Positions 1 to 8,489 of a stretch of 64,000 nucleotides of DNA are shown one piece after another (the stretch's first letter is position 1; each line of letters opens with the position of its first letter). Made by a program: the position numbers and the translations under genes. The notes under the pieces are model-generated. The model did no database searches. It saw only the letters and a program-made list of their open reading frames with translations, and was not told where the DNA came from. Source of the DNA: CAVVPY01 sp963750295 (GTDB lineage Bacteria > Actinomycetota > Actinomycetes > Mycobacteriales > Jatrophihabitantaceae); contig CAVVPY010000001.1 in the NCBI GenBank assembly GCA_963750295.1, forward strand, positions 2,294,001 to 2,358,000, in the 5' to 3' direction.

Positions 1-358
1 TCACCTTGCCGTCAACGTGGACGACGTTCGGGTCGTCGAAGGCTCGGATCACCTGGCAGATCGCGTCCGCCTCACGGATGTTGGCAAGGAACTTGTTGCC
101 CAGACCCTCGCCCGTGCTCGCGCCTCGGACGATGCCCGCGATGTCGACGAACGACACCGTGGCGGGGACGATCTTGACCGAGTCGAAGATCTTCGCCAGC
201 ACGCCGAGGCGCGCATCGGGGACGCCGACGACGCCGACGTTGGGGTCGATCGTCGCGAACGGGTAGTTCGCCGCCAGGACGTCGTTCTTCGTCAGGGCGT
301 TGAACAGGGTGGACTTGCCGACGTTGGGCAGGCCGACGATGCCGATTGTGAGAGCCAC
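1..358 (-). CDS. ychF: Redox-regulated ATPase YchF (N-terminal part, cut by window edge)
   Basis: The visible 119 codons are the start of an Obg-family P-loop ATPase. They carry the G1 motif GLPNVGKSTLF near residue 10, the G3 motif DIAGIVRGAS, and the Obg-type stretch GEGLGNKFLANIREADAI. YchF/OLA1 proteins bind ribosomes and hydrolyse ATP rather than GTP; they act in stress response. The start is GTG at 358-356, preceded by a TAGACT -10 box 8 nt upstream and no Shine-Dalgarno, so the mRNA is probably leaderless. The gene diverges from rmuC across 89 bp. The rest of the protein, including the TGS domain, lies outside the window. Identity is secure from the motifs. Confidence 0.95.
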   Translation of the reverse strand, partial: MALTIGIVGLPNVGKSTLFNALTKNDVLAANYPFATIDPNVGVVGVPDARLGVLAKIFDSVKIVPATVSFVDIAGIVRGASTGEGLGNKFLANIREADAICQVIRAFDDPNVVHVDGKV

Positions 359-366
359 GGGCCGCC

Positions 367-372
367 AGTCTA
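367..372 (-). promoter_or_regulatory. -10 box of ychF (leaderless)
   Basis: TAGACT on the minus strand, 8 nt before the GTG start at 358. This matches the TANNNT pattern and spacing seen at many genes of the window. No clear -35 element is seen. Confidence 0.5.
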
Positions 373-447
373 CGGGCGCGCGCGAATGTCACCGGACAGC
401 CGTGTCGCCGACGCGAAACTGTCGTACCCCCGTGTCAGCCTCAGAGC

Positions 448-1572
448 ATGGAACTGATCTTCGTCCTGATCGCCCTCGCGGCGGGAGTCGCGATCGGCTG
501 GCTCGCCGCCGTCGGCCGGGCCCACACTGCTGCCCGTACCGGCGGGACGCTGCGCGACGCGATCGGCGCCGAAGCGGCCGACGCGCTCGAGCGCGTGCAG
601 GAGCAACTGGTCGCACTCGATCGCGGCCGAGTCGGGTCGGACGCGACGCTGCGCGAGCAGGTCCGCGCGATGACCGAGACCTCGGCGCAGTTGCGTACCG
701 AGACCGCCCAGCTGGTGACCGCGCTGCGAGCACCTCAGGTACGCGGGCGGTGGGGTGAGATCGCCCTGGAACGCATCGTCGAGGCCGCCGGGATGACCGA
801 GCATGTCGACTACGTGACCCAGCCGACGAGCAATGTCGGCGGCACGGTGCAGCGTCCTGACCTGGTGGTGCGCCTGTCCGGCGGCAAGCACCTGGTCGTC
901 GACTCCAAGGTCGCGTTCTCCGCCTACCTCGAGGCGATGGAGGCGCGAGACGAAGCGACGCGCGAGCAGCGGCTGAAGGCACACGCCCGCCAGTTGCGCG
1001 CACACGTCGACGCCCTCTCGGCCAAGGAGTACTGGCAGCGCTTCACCCCCAGCCCGGAGTTCGTCGTCTGCTTCGTGCCGGCCGACGCATTCCTGGACGC
1101 CGCGCTGCGCGCCGACCCGAGCCTGCAGGAACACGCCTTCGAACGGGACGTGGTGCTGGCGACCCCCTCCACGCTCGTCGCCCTGCTGCGCACGGTCGGG
1201 TACTGCTGGCGCCAGGACACCCTGGCCGCGAACGCGGCGACCGTGCACCAGCTCGGCCTCGAGCTGTATCGGCGGCTCGGGACGATGGGCGCCCACATCG
1301 ACAAGCTCGGCCGCAGCCTCGGCGGCGCCGTGGCGGCGTACAACGACACCGTGGGCTCGCTCGAGCGACGGGTGTTCAGCTCGGCCCGGCAGTTCACCGA
1401 GCTCGGCGTCGGCGGCCCGGACGCGCGGCTCGGGCAGCTGCAACCGCTGCTGGACGCCGTACCGAGGCCGCTGACCGCCGGTGAACTGTCCGAGCCGAGA
1501 CTGGTCGCTCTGCGCCCCTCCGGGCTCGGCCGCGCGGCGGCCGGTGGACCCGCGCAACCGGACGGGGCGTGA
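448..1572 (+). CDS. rmuC: DNA recombination protein RmuC
   Basis: The 374-residue protein has an N-terminal membrane anchor (residues 3-22), a short coiled-coil-like stretch, and the RmuC core from about residue 105. The core shows RGRWGEIALERI, VVDSKVAFSAY and the late segment ATPSTLVALLRTVGYCWRQ. RmuC proteins have a nuclease-like fold and limit inversion and recombination at short inverted repeats; the biochemical activity is not settled. The ATG at 448 gives the membrane anchor directly. The protein is shorter than the E. coli protein because the coiled coil is reduced, which is common in actinobacteria. It diverges from ychF. I am sure of the family but not of the substrate. Confidence 0.92.
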   Translation: MELIFVLIALAAGVAIGWLAAVGRAHTAARTGGTLRDAIGAEAADALERVQEQLVALDRGRVGSDATLREQVRAMTETSAQLRTETAQLVTALRAPQVRGRWGEIALERIVEAAGMTEHVDYVTQPTSNVGGTVQRPDLVVRLSGGKHLVVDSKVAFSAYLEAMEARDEATREQRLKAHARQLRAHVDALSAKEYWQRFTPSPEFVVCFVPADAFLDAALRADPSLQEHAFERDVVLATPSTLVALLRTVGYCWRQDTLAANAATVHQLGLELYRRLGTMGAHIDKLGRSLGGAVAAYNDTVGSLERRVFSSARQFTELGVGGPDARLGQLQPLLDAVPRPLTAGELSEPRLVALRPSGLGRAAAGGPAQPDGA

Positions 1573-1842
1573 TGCCCGTGCGATGAGCGAACGGCGACCT
1601 GAGCCGACGGCGGAGCCTGAGAGCCCATCGTGAAAATCCGAGTTCGAGACCCACCGGGTGGCCGGCGCTGGCCACTTCGGCGGCCAATGAGCACGGCCGA
1701 CTTGCCCGTCCCTGAGCGTTTCACCCGCGTCGATCTGCGGTTGAACAGAAATTCGGGTTACCGTAACTGGAACGAGACATTCGGTGGGACCTGCTCGGGG
1801 TTGCGCCGGTGGGTTCGTCGAGCCTGCAGAACGGGGTTACAC

Positions 1843-2514
1843 GTGGCGAACGCGTCGGGCTATTCGGGGTCTCGCTCCGGTGACCCCGGCGACGGCTGGA
1901 GCCAGGCGCGCCCGTTCCGGTCGACCGGGTCCGCCGCGGCCGCGCCGACCGCCGCCTCGTCGCGCCCGTCAGCGCGTCCCACCCCCGTTGCCCTGCCACC
2001 CCGCCGGCCCCGGACTGCGAACCCGTCGAACATCCCGTCGGCCGGCACCAGTTCGCACACTGCGCACGACCCGTACCGCGACCGCCCCGCCGCCGCCGCG
2101 GGTTCGGCCCGCGACCGACTCGCCGCGGTCATGCCGAGCAACCCGTCCGAGCGCGGACTGCCGGGCTGGGGAGCGCTGCTCGTGCTGATCGGCATCGCCG
2201 CCATCGGCGGGACCGTTGACATGCTCAGCGGCACCCACGTCCGTGGCGGGTTCAACATCGGCATCATCGTCGCGTCGATCGTCGCGATCCTGCTCGTGCG
2301 CCGGTCCCGCATGTTCCCGATCGTGATCGCGCCGCCCCTGGTGTACTCGCTCGCGTCCGGCGTGACCCTCTACATCCGCTCGGGCGGGCTGCATGATCGC
2401 AAGGTGCTCATCGACTCCGCCGCGAACTGGCTGGTCTACGGCTTCCCGGCGATCGCCGCGGCGACCGCCGCCGTCCTGATCATCGCCGGCATCCGCATGA
2501 TCGTGCGGCGGTAG
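1843..2514 (+). CDS. DUF6542 membrane protein
   Basis: The protein has 223 residues from the GTG at 1843. A proline- and alanine-rich, probably disordered N-terminal half precedes a membrane domain with four predicted helices: GWGALLVLIGIAAIGG, FNIGIIVASIVAILLV, an amphipathic segment around PPLVYSLASGV, and a last helix before IRMIVRR. The domain fits DUF6542. The M. tuberculosis counterpart by position is Rv1111c, between ychF and ispH as here. The frame is open further upstream to 1630, but that part looks non-coding, so the 1573-1842 gap is read as leader. It holds TTGAAC at 1741-1746 and a small palindrome GTTACCGTAAC at 1757-1767 that could belong to a promoter. Function is unknown. Confidence 0.75.
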   Translation: MANASGYSGSRSGDPGDGWSQARPFRSTGSAAAAPTAASSRPSARPTPVALPPRRPRTANPSNIPSAGTSSHTAHDPYRDRPAAAAGSARDRLAAVMPSNPSERGLPGWGALLVLIGIAAIGGTVDMLSGTHVRGGFNIGIIVASIVAILLVRRSRMFPIVIAPPLVYSLASGVTLYIRSGGLHDRKVLIDSAANWLVYGFPAIAAATAAVLIIAGIRMIVRR

Positions 2515-2526
2515 CCGGTAGCCGCC

Positions 2527-3333
2527 TCAGCGCGCGCCGGGCGCCTGGCAGTTCGGGCACCAGAACAGGTTGCGGCCGGCCAGCACCTCGGTGCGGATCT
2601 CGGTCCCGCACACGCGGCACGGCAGGCCCACTCGCCGGTACACGTACACCGCCTGCTCGCGGTTCAGCGGCCCGCGACGCCGGGGCCGGTCCTCGGGGCG
2701 AACGGTGACGATCCGGCCGGTGCGCACACCCGAGCGCATGAGCAGCACCAAGTCTTCCCACAGCTCGCGCCACAGTTCGGGCGCGAGCGCGCGTCCGGGC
2801 AGGAACGGGTCGATCCGGTGCCGGAACAAGATCTCGCCCCGGTAGACGTTGCCGATGCCGGCGACGACGTTCTGATCCATCAGCAACCCCGCGACGGGCG
2901 CACGAGAGCGGGCCAGCCGGGCTGCTGCCCGGCCCGGGTCAGCGTCGCGGCGAAGCGGGTCCGGGCCGAGGCGGGCCACCAGTTCGGCGCGCTGTCCGGG
3001 CTCGAGCAACTCGCACGCAGTCGGCCCGCGCAGGTCGGTCCAGCCGTCGGCACCGGTCAGGCGCAGCCGCAACGCCCCGCGCGGCTCGGGCGCCTTGCCC
3101 GAACCGATCGTGAACTTTCCGTACAGGCCGAGATGGACGTGCAGCAGCACCCCACCCTCGTAGTGGTGCAGCAGGTGCTTGCCCCACGCCTCGGTGCGCC
3201 GCAGCACCCGGCCGTCGATGCGCTCGGCGCCCTCAACGAAGCGCCCCTGCGGGCTGGCGGCATGCACCACGTCCCCGGCGAACAGCTTGTGCTGCTGGCG
3301 TGCCAGCCGGTGGATCGTGTGGCCCTCAGGCAC
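2527..3333 (-). CDS. nei: Fpg/Nei-family DNA glycosylase (Nei1-like)
   Basis: This 268-residue enzyme begins PEGHTIHRLAR after the initiator, so the catalytic Pro2 and Glu3 of the family are in place. A lysine in AWGKHLLHH fits the beta-hairpin lysine. The helix-two-turn-helix region (residues 130-190) includes DQNVVAGIGNVYRGEILF, and the C-terminus has a CxxC...CxxC zinc finger (CRVC, CPNC). Such enzymes remove oxidised bases and cleave the strand by beta/delta elimination. The N-terminus resembles mycobacterial Nei1 (Rv2464c) more than Fpg. The GTG start overlaps the ispH stop by one base (TAGTG), so translation is probably coupled to ispH. Substrate range is inferred from family. Confidence 0.9.
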   Translation of the reverse strand: MPEGHTIHRLARQQHKLFAGDVVHAASPQGRFVEGAERIDGRVLRRTEAWGKHLLHHYEGGVLLHVHLGLYGKFTIGSGKAPEPRGALRLRLTGADGWTDLRGPTACELLEPGQRAELVARLGPDPLRRDADPGRAAARLARSRAPVAGLLMDQNVVAGIGNVYRGEILFRHRIDPFLPGRALAPELWRELWEDLVLLMRSGVRTGRIVTVRPEDRPRRRGPLNREQAVYVYRRVGLPCRVCGTEIRTEVLAGRNLFWCPNCQAPGAR

Positions 3334-4373
3334 TAACTGTCCGTGGGCGAGGGATTGTCCGCGGGCGAGGGCTCACCCACGGACGCGGCGCTGCCGGTCG
3401 GCGGCGCGGCCCGCATGTCGCGGCGCAGCTCCTGCGGCAGGGCGAAGGTCAGCCGCTCCTCGGTGTGGCTGACCTCCTTCAGGTCGCCGTAGCCGCGCGC
3501 GGCCAGCCAGTCGACGACCTCATTGACCAGGATTTCAGGCACCGACGCGCCCGACGACAACCCGACCGAGGTCACGTCGTCGAGCCATTGCTCCTCGATC
3601 GCGGCGGCGTTCTCGACGAGGTAGGCGGTTCGGGCGCCGGCGGCCGCTGCGACCTCGACCATCCGCACCGAGTTGGACGAGTTGGCCGAACCCACGACGA
3701 GGAACAGTTCCACGTCCGGGGCGATCGTCTTCACCGCGGCTTGGCGGTTCTGGGTCGCGTAACAGATGTCGTCGGACGGCGGCGACTGCAACTGGGGGAA
3801 TCGCTTGCGCAACTCGTCCACGGTCTGCATCGTCTCGTCCACCGAGAGGGTCGTCTGCGAGAGCCACACCACCTTCTCGGGGTCGCGGACGGTCACCCGC
3901 TCGACGTCGTCGGGTCCGTCCACGATCGTGATGTGCTCCGGCGCCTCGCCGCTGGTACCGACGACCTCCTCGTGCCCCTCGTGACCGATGAGCAGGATGT
4001 CGTAGTCATCGCGCGCGAACCGGCGCACCTCGTGGTGCACCTTGGTGACCAGCGGACAGGTCGCGTCGATCGCCCGCAGCCCGCGTTCTTTCGCCTGCTC
4101 GTGCACCTCCGGGGCGACGCCATGGGCCGAGAACACCACGATCGAACCCTCGGGGACCTCGTTGTTCTCCTCGACGAAGATCGCGCCGCGTTCCTCGAGG
4201 GCGTGCACGACGTGCATGTTGTGCACGATCTGCTTGCGGACGTACACCGGCGCGCCGTAGTGCTCAAGCGCGTGCTCGACGGTCTGCACCGCCCGGTCGA
4301 CGCCGGCGCAGTAACCGCGCGGCTTGGCCAGCAGCACCCGGCCGCGGGGCGCGACGGGCACGGTGTCGCTCAT
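3333..4373 (-). CDS. ispH: 4-hydroxy-3-methylbut-2-enyl diphosphate reductase
   Basis: IspH performs the last step of the non-mevalonate isoprenoid pathway: it reduces HMBPP to IPP and DMAPP with a [4Fe-4S] cluster. The three cluster cysteines are visible in KPRGYCAGVDRAV (Cys22), DATCPLVTKVH and DDICYATQNRQ. The substrate-binding SxN region VVGSANSSNS is also present. The protein has 346 residues, with a short acidic/proline tail. I start at the ATG at 4373; the frame is open far upstream, but that part is antisense to xseA. IPP made here would feed the prenyl synthase at 14.9 kb. The adjacent nei start overlaps the stop codon. Order ispH, Rv1109c-like, xseA, xseB matches mycobacteria. Confidence 0.96.
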   Translation of the reverse strand: MSDTVPVAPRGRVLLAKPRGYCAGVDRAVQTVEHALEHYGAPVYVRKQIVHNMHVVHALEERGAIFVEENNEVPEGSIVVFSAHGVAPEVHEQAKERGLRAIDATCPLVTKVHHEVRRFARDDYDILLIGHEGHEEVVGTSGEAPEHITIVDGPDDVERVTVRDPEKVVWLSQTTLSVDETMQTVDELRKRFPQLQSPPSDDICYATQNRQAAVKTIAPDVELFLVVGSANSSNSVRMVEVAAAAGARTAYLVENAAAIEEQWLDDVTSVGLSSGASVPEILVNEVVDWLAARGYGDLKEVSHTEERLTFALPQELRRDMRAAPPTGSAASVGEPSPADNPSPTDS

Positions 4374-4478
4374 GTCGTGTCCCGGCGGACACGCTGAACC
4401 TGGGAAATGGGCCTGTGGCGTGAGATCTTCATGGCACCCGCCATGGTACGGACGGCGCCGATGAGGCACGCTTGCCAC

Positions 4479-4814
4479 ATGCCACAACTGCCGATGCCGT
4501 TCCGCGCTGCCCTCGGGGTTGTCGCGATGGCGCGCGACGTGGTGCAGAACTTCCCCGACAAGGCGATCGAGTTGCCGATGCTCGCCGTCAGCACCGCGCT
4601 GCAACTGTCGCTGCGCGCCCAGCAACGCTATGCCGAGCTCGCCGCCCGCGGCGACGCGCTGCTGGCCGGTACCCGCACCACCGACGAGGCGCCCCCGTGG
4701 GCCACCTTCGACGATCCGGTCGAGAACCCTGACGTCGCCGGACCCGTGCGCAAGACCGTGCGGCGCCCGCGCAACGGGGCGCCGTCCGCCTTCGACGCCG
4801 TCGAGGACGAGTAG
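4479..4814 (+). CDS. Small conserved protein, Rv1109c-like (possible lipid-droplet-associated family)
   Basis: A 111-residue protein with an amphipathic N-terminal half (residues 4-50) and a charged, proline-containing C-terminus. Its place between divergent ispH and xseA equals that of Rv1109c in M. tuberculosis. As I recall, this family is sometimes named lipid-droplet-associated protein because of similarity to a Rhodococcus droplet protein; I cannot verify that here. The start is chosen at the ATG at 4479, which gives the compact form; ATG codons at 4407 and 4431 would add up to 24 unlikely residues. It ends 3 bp before xseA and is almost certainly cotranscribed with it. Confidence 0.7.
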   Translation: MPQLPMPFRAALGVVAMARDVVQNFPDKAIELPMLAVSTALQLSLRAQQRYAELAARGDALLAGTRTTDEAPPWATFDDPVENPDVAGPVRKTVRRPRNGAPSAFDAVEDE

Positions 4815-4817
4815 CCG

Positions 4818-6008
4818 ATGGCTCGGCTGCAGACCTCGGCCGAGTCCCCCGTCCCGGTCCGGGTGATCGCGCTCAAGATCGGCGAGTGGATCGCCCGCCT
4901 GGGCGAGGTCTGGGTCGAGGGGCAGATCGCTCAGCTCACTCGCCGGCCGGGCATGGCGACCCAATTCCTCACCCTGCGCGACACAGACGCGAACATCTCG
5001 CTCAGCGTCACCGTGCCGCGATCGATCCTGCCCGAGACGATCACCGAGGGCAGCCGGGTGGTGCTCCGGGCCCGGCCGGACTTCTGGCTCGAGCGCGGCA
5101 CCCTGAGCCTGCGCGCCACCGACATCCGCCAGGTCGGGCTCGGTGAACTGCTGGCCCGCCTCGAGCAACTCAAGCGCCTGCTCGCCGCCGAGGGGCTGTT
5201 CGCCGCCGACCGCAAGCGGTCGCTGCCGTTCCTGCCCCGCACGATCGGGCTCGTCACCGGGCGCGCCAGCGCCGCCGAGCGCGACGTCGTCGAGAACGTG
5301 CGCCGGCGCGCGCCGGGCATGCGGTTTCGCATCGAGAACGTCGCCGTGCAGGGGACGCAGGCCGTGACCGAACTCGTCGCCGCGGTGCAGCGCCTCGACC
5401 ACGACCCGGCGGTCGACGTCATCGTCATCGCCCGCGGCGGCGGCAGCGTCGAGGATCTGCTGCCGTTCAGCAACGAGTCGCTCGTCCGGGCCGTCGCCGA
5501 CTCGCGGACACCCGTCGTCAGCGCGATCGGGCACGAGACCGACGTCCCGCTGCTCGACCACGTCGCGGATCTCGCCGCCTCGACCCCGACCGATGCCGCG
5601 AAGCGGATCGTCCCGGACCTCGCGGACGAGGCGCGCCTCATCGGCGACCTGCGGCAGCGGGCCCGCGACGGCATGCACCGCCGCCTCGATCGCGAGACCG
5701 AACTGATGGCCGGCCTGCCGCAGCGGATGAGAGCAGCCGTCCGGGGCCGGATCGAGCGGGAGCACCACGACGCGGACGCGCTGCGCGAGCGCGGTCGGCG
5801 CGGCATCCGCGCCCTCGTCGACGCGGCTCGGGCCGAACTCGACCAGGTGCGTGCCCGCGTCGCGACCTTGTCCCCGCAGGCGACGCTCGAGCGCGGCTAC
5901 GCCGTCGTGCGCGGTGCGGACGGTGCGGTGGTGCGCGATGCGGCGCGGGCCCGCGGCACCCTGCGGATCCGCGTCGAGCGCGGCGAGTTCGAAGCCATCG
6001 CGGGCTGA
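4818..6008 (+). CDS. xseA: Exodeoxyribonuclease VII large subunit
   Basis: The 396-residue protein has the XseA architecture. An N-terminal OB-fold (residues 10-105, including LGEVWVEGQIAQL) binds single-stranded DNA. The catalytic domain follows (about 120-310, with IGLVTGRASAAERDV, VIVIARGGGSVEDLLPF and SAIGHETDVPLLD). A coiled-coil region precedes the short C-terminal segment ATLERGYAVVR. Exonuclease VII degrades single-stranded DNA from both ends to oligonucleotides in repair. The ATG at 4818 lies 3 bp after the preceding gene, and xseB follows 17 bp later, so the complete enzyme is made from this operon. Confidence 0.95.
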   Translation: MARLQTSAESPVPVRVIALKIGEWIARLGEVWVEGQIAQLTRRPGMATQFLTLRDTDANISLSVTVPRSILPETITEGSRVVLRARPDFWLERGTLSLRATDIRQVGLGELLARLEQLKRLLAAEGLFAADRKRSLPFLPRTIGLVTGRASAAERDVVENVRRRAPGMRFRIENVAVQGTQAVTELVAAVQRLDHDPAVDVIVIARGGGSVEDLLPFSNESLVRAVADSRTPVVSAIGHETDVPLLDHVADLAASTPTDAAKRIVPDLADEARLIGDLRQRARDGMHRRLDRETELMAGLPQRMRAAVRGRIEREHHDADALRERGRRGIRALVDAARAELDQVRARVATLSPQATLERGYAVVRGADGAVVRDAARARGTLRIRVERGEFEAIAG

Positions 6009-6012
6009 CCGC

Positions 6013-6018
6013 TACGTT
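6013..6018 (+). promoter_or_regulatory. Possible internal -10 box for xseB
   Basis: TACGTT, 7 nt before the GTG at 6026 and just after the xseA stop. It fits the window-wide pattern and supports choosing GTG 6026 over TTG 6017 as the start. Function inside the operon is inferred. Confidence 0.35.
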
Positions 6019-6025
6019 GGCTGGC

Positions 6026-6271
6026 GTGAGCGACGACGACGCCTCCCGCCTCCCGAGCGGGTCAGCTGACGAGCTGAGCTACGAAGCCGCGCGCGCGGAA
6101 CTGCGCCAGGTGGTCGCCGAACTCGAATCGGGCGGAAAACCGCTCGAGGACTCACTCGCGCTCTGGGAACGCGGCGAGCAACTCGCCGACATCTGCCAGC
6201 GCTGGCTCGACGGCGCGAGTGCCCGGCTGGACGACGCGATCGTCCAGCACGACGCGCCGACGGACGACTGA
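6026..6271 (+). CDS. xseB: Exodeoxyribonuclease VII small subunit
   Basis: This 81-residue helical protein carries the family pattern SYEAARAELRQVVAELESG...LEDSLALWERGEQLA typical of XseB. Several copies of the small subunit wrap the coiled coil of XseA and are needed for nuclease activity. The start is set at GTG 6026 because the alternative TTG at 6017 adds three residues with no ribosome site. It ends 3 bp before the convergent VOC gene. Length and position beside xseA make the call firm. Confidence 0.93.
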   Translation: MSDDDASRLPSGSADELSYEAARAELRQVVAELESGGKPLEDSLALWERGEQLADICQRWLDGASARLDDAIVQHDAPTDD

Positions 6272-6274
6272 CCG

Positions 6275-6718
6275 TCAGGCCACGCAGAACTCGTTGCCCT
6301 CGGGGTCACGCAGGGTGACGCCGTAGTGATGCTCGTCGTCCATCGTCCGCACGATGCTCGCGCCCGCGGCGAGCAGCCCGGCCACCTTGGCGTCCACCCG
6401 CTCACGGCGGCTCGCCGGCGGGACACCACGCCCGCCGCCCACCAGCAGGTCCAGGTGCAGCCGGTTCTTCACCGTCTTCGCCTCGGGCACGACCTGGAAC
6501 CAGATCGGCGAGCCGAGCCCGTCCGGGTCGTGGATGCGGTCGATGGCGTCGCCGTCGGCGGGCAACTCCTCGGCGGGCACACCGATGCTGAGATAGAACG
6601 CATTCCAGGTGTCGAACCCGTCCGGCGGCGGTACCGGTCGATAATCCAGCGCTGCGCACCAGAACCGGACCAGCCCGGCCGGGTCGGCGCAGTCGATGAC
6701 CAATTGGGTCGTTATCAC
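6275..6718 (-). CDS. VOC-family (glyoxalase-like) protein
   Basis: A 147-residue protein with two beta-alpha-beta-beta-beta units, as in the vicinal oxygen chelate superfamily: TTQLVIDCADPAGLVRFWCAAL at the start and the end motif DDEHHYGVTLRDPEGNEFCV. The sub-type is the common actinobacterial glyoxalase-like domain, whose substrates are unknown; glyoxalase activity should not be assumed. The start is GTG at 6718. A weak CAGAAT lies 7 nt upstream. It diverges from glpX across 86 bp and is convergent with xseB. Confidence 0.85.
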   Translation of the reverse strand: MITTQLVIDCADPAGLVRFWCAALDYRPVPPPDGFDTWNAFYLSIGVPAEELPADGDAIDRIHDPDGLGSPIWFQVVPEAKTVKNRLHLDLLVGGGRGVPPASRRERVDAKVAGLLAAGASIVRTMDDEHHYGVTLRDPEGNEFCVA

Positions 6719-6804
6719 CTGACTGATTCTGCACCCGGTCCCCGACCACGCGGCGGTCTGACAGGATATGGGTCCACCTGCGGACTACCGACAGGAAGGC
6801 CCCC

Positions 6805-7860
6805 ATGACCGACGGACCGCTCGAGACAGCCCCTGAGGGCTCTCCCGTCCCGCCCACACTGGCCGTGAGCCGCGAGGCCCCGGACCGCAACCTGGCGCTG
6901 GAACTGGTCCGCGTCACCGAGGCTGCGGCCATGGCTGCCGGCCGTTGGGTCGGTCGCGGCGACAAGAACGGCGGGGACGGCGCCGCGGTCGACGCCATGC
7001 GCGCGCTCATCGGCACCGTCTCGATGCGCGGCGTGGTGGTCATCGGCGAGGGCGAGAAGGACGAAGCCCCGATGCTGTTCAACGGCGAGCACGTCGGCGA
7101 CGGCACCGGCGCGCACTGCGACGTCGCGGTCGATCCGATCGACGGAACCACGCTGATGGCCAAGGGCATGCCGAACTCGATCGCGGTGATTGCCGTCGCC
7201 CAGCGAGGGGCGATGTTCGACCCGTCCGCGGTGTTCTACATGGACAAGATCGCGGCAGGTCCCGAGGCAGCCGCGGTCATCGACATCACCGCACCGGCCG
7301 CCGAGAACATCCGCAGGGTCGCGAAGGCCAAGCACGGCAATCCCGAGGACGTCACGGTGTGCATCCTCGACCGGTCGCGCCATCAGCAACTGGTGGACGA
7401 GGTCCGTGAGTCAGGCGCGCGGATCAAGTTCATCACCGACGGCGACGTCGCCGGCGCGATCTCGGCGGCACGCCCGGGCACCGGCGTCGACCTGCTGCTC
7501 GGAATCGGCGGCACACCCGAGGGGATCATCGCCGCCGCGGCGTTGCGGTGCATGGGCGGCGTCATGCAAGCGCGCCTGTGGCCACGCGACGACGACGAGC
7601 GCGGCAAGGCCATCGACGCCGGCCACGACCTCGACCGCGTGCTGGTCACCGAGGACCTCGTCCGCGGGGACGACATCTTCTTCTGCGCCACCGGGATCAC
7701 CGACGGTGAACTGATGCGCGGCGTGCGCTACTACGCGGACTCCGTCGCCACCGAGTCGATCGTGATGCGGTCGAAGTCGGGCACCATCCGCACGATCGAG
7801 TCGCTGCATCAGCTCGGCAAGTTGCGGGCATACTCCGCGGTGGACTTCGACCGGCACTGA
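6805..7860 (+). CDS. glpX: Fructose-1,6-bisphosphatase class II GlpX
   Basis: GlpX dephosphorylates fructose 1,6-bisphosphate to fructose 6-phosphate, an irreversible gluconeogenic step; it is the main FBPase of mycobacteria (Rv1099c). The 351-residue protein shows the Li+-sensitive phosphatase metal motifs GRGDKNGGDGAAVDAM, GEGEKDEAPML and VDPIDGTTLMAKGMPNS near residues 50, 80 and 110, then GIGGTPEGIIAAAALRCMGG. An AGGAAGG ribosome site lies about 6 nt before the ATG at 6805. The fumC gene is two genes downstream, which matches mycobacterial order and groups central-carbon enzymes. Confidence 0.96.
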   Translation: MTDGPLETAPEGSPVPPTLAVSREAPDRNLALELVRVTEAAAMAAGRWVGRGDKNGGDGAAVDAMRALIGTVSMRGVVVIGEGEKDEAPMLFNGEHVGDGTGAHCDVAVDPIDGTTLMAKGMPNSIAVIAVAQRGAMFDPSAVFYMDKIAAGPEAAAVIDITAPAAENIRRVAKAKHGNPEDVTVCILDRSRHQQLVDEVRESGARIKFITDGDVAGAISAARPGTGVDLLLGIGGTPEGIIAAAALRCMGGVMQARLWPRDDDERGKAIDAGHDLDRVLVTEDLVRGDDIFFCATGITDGELMRGVRYYADSVATESIVMRSKSGTIRTIESLHQLGKLRAYSAVDFDRH

Positions 7861-7889
7861 AGTCGCGACCAACGTCGAAAGGGCTGCAC

Positions 7890-8402
7890 ATGCTCGTCGT
7901 CACGACCAATGAGCTCTCGGGCTGGGAGATCCAGCGTGTGTGCGGTGAGGTGTTCGGCCTCGCCGTCCGCCAGCGCGGTGCCGTGAGCGGGGACGACGCC
8001 CGCACCGAGGCGAAGGCCCGGATGCTCGAGCAGGTGCGTGCAAAGGGCGGTAACGCCGTCGTCGGCATGCGGCTGGACGCCAGCAGCCTCGGCGACGGCG
8101 GCAGCGAGGTGTGCATGTACGGCACCGCAGTCGTCGCCACACCGGCAAACGACGCCGCGAAGCAGACCGCGGCGGCACTCGGCTACGGCCAGCCCGCCGC
8201 GGCAGCCACGTCCGAGCAACCGGCTGCGCAGCAGCCCGGGGCGCAGCAAACCTTCGGCCAGCCGGGCTACCAGCAGACGCCCTACGGCCAGCCGGGTTAC
8301 CAGCAGACGCCCTACGGTCAGCCCGGGTACCCGCAGCAGGGGCCCCCGCAGCAGCCCCATCCGCAGGGCTACCCGCAGCAGGGGCCGCCCCAGCAGTCGT
8401 AG
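7890..8402 (+). CDS. YbjQ-type (UPF0145) protein with Q/P/G/Y-rich repeat tail
   Basis: Residues 1-90 form a YbjQ-like beta-rich domain (LVVTTNELSGWEIQRVCGEVFG, then RMLEQVRAKGGNAVVGMRLD). These domains form pentamers and are often annotated as heavy-metal binding on weak grounds. Residues 105-170 are low complexity, with two exact QTPYGQPGYQ repeats followed by PQQGPPQQ units, and are likely disordered. An AAAGGG site precedes the ATG at 7890 by 6 nt. It sits 29 bp after glpX and may be cotranscribed. No metal role is claimed here. Confidence 0.8.
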   Translation: MLVVTTNELSGWEIQRVCGEVFGLAVRQRGAVSGDDARTEAKARMLEQVRAKGGNAVVGMRLDASSLGDGGSEVCMYGTAVVATPANDAAKQTAAALGYGQPAAAATSEQPAAQQPGAQQTFGQPGYQQTPYGQPGYQQTPYGQPGYPQQGPPQQPHPQGYPQQGPPQQS

Positions 8403-8475
8403 CGACGTCGCGCTCGAGCGCGCCTGGTCGATGTGGGGTTGTACACGCCCGCCCGCGCCGGCTCGCCCTGCGTCA

Positions 8476-8481
8476 TAGGCT
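8476..8481 (+). promoter_or_regulatory. -10 box of fumC
   Basis: TAGGCT, 8 nt before the ATG at 8490, with no ribosome site between. This points to a leaderless or near-leaderless fumC transcript. Confidence 0.5.
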
Positions 8482-8489
8482 CATCAGCC

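Noticed and set aside
1573..1842. Additional N-terminal coding part of the DUF6542 gene from 1630
   Set aside because: The translated segment is rich in Arg and Trp without conservation features, and it contains promoter-like sequence; GTG 1843 is more plausible.
4374..5768. 811-residue minus-strand frame extending ispH far upstream
   Set aside because: The added part is antisense to xseA and the small upstream gene and has repetitive Arg/Asp/Gly composition; ispH homologues begin at ATG 4373.
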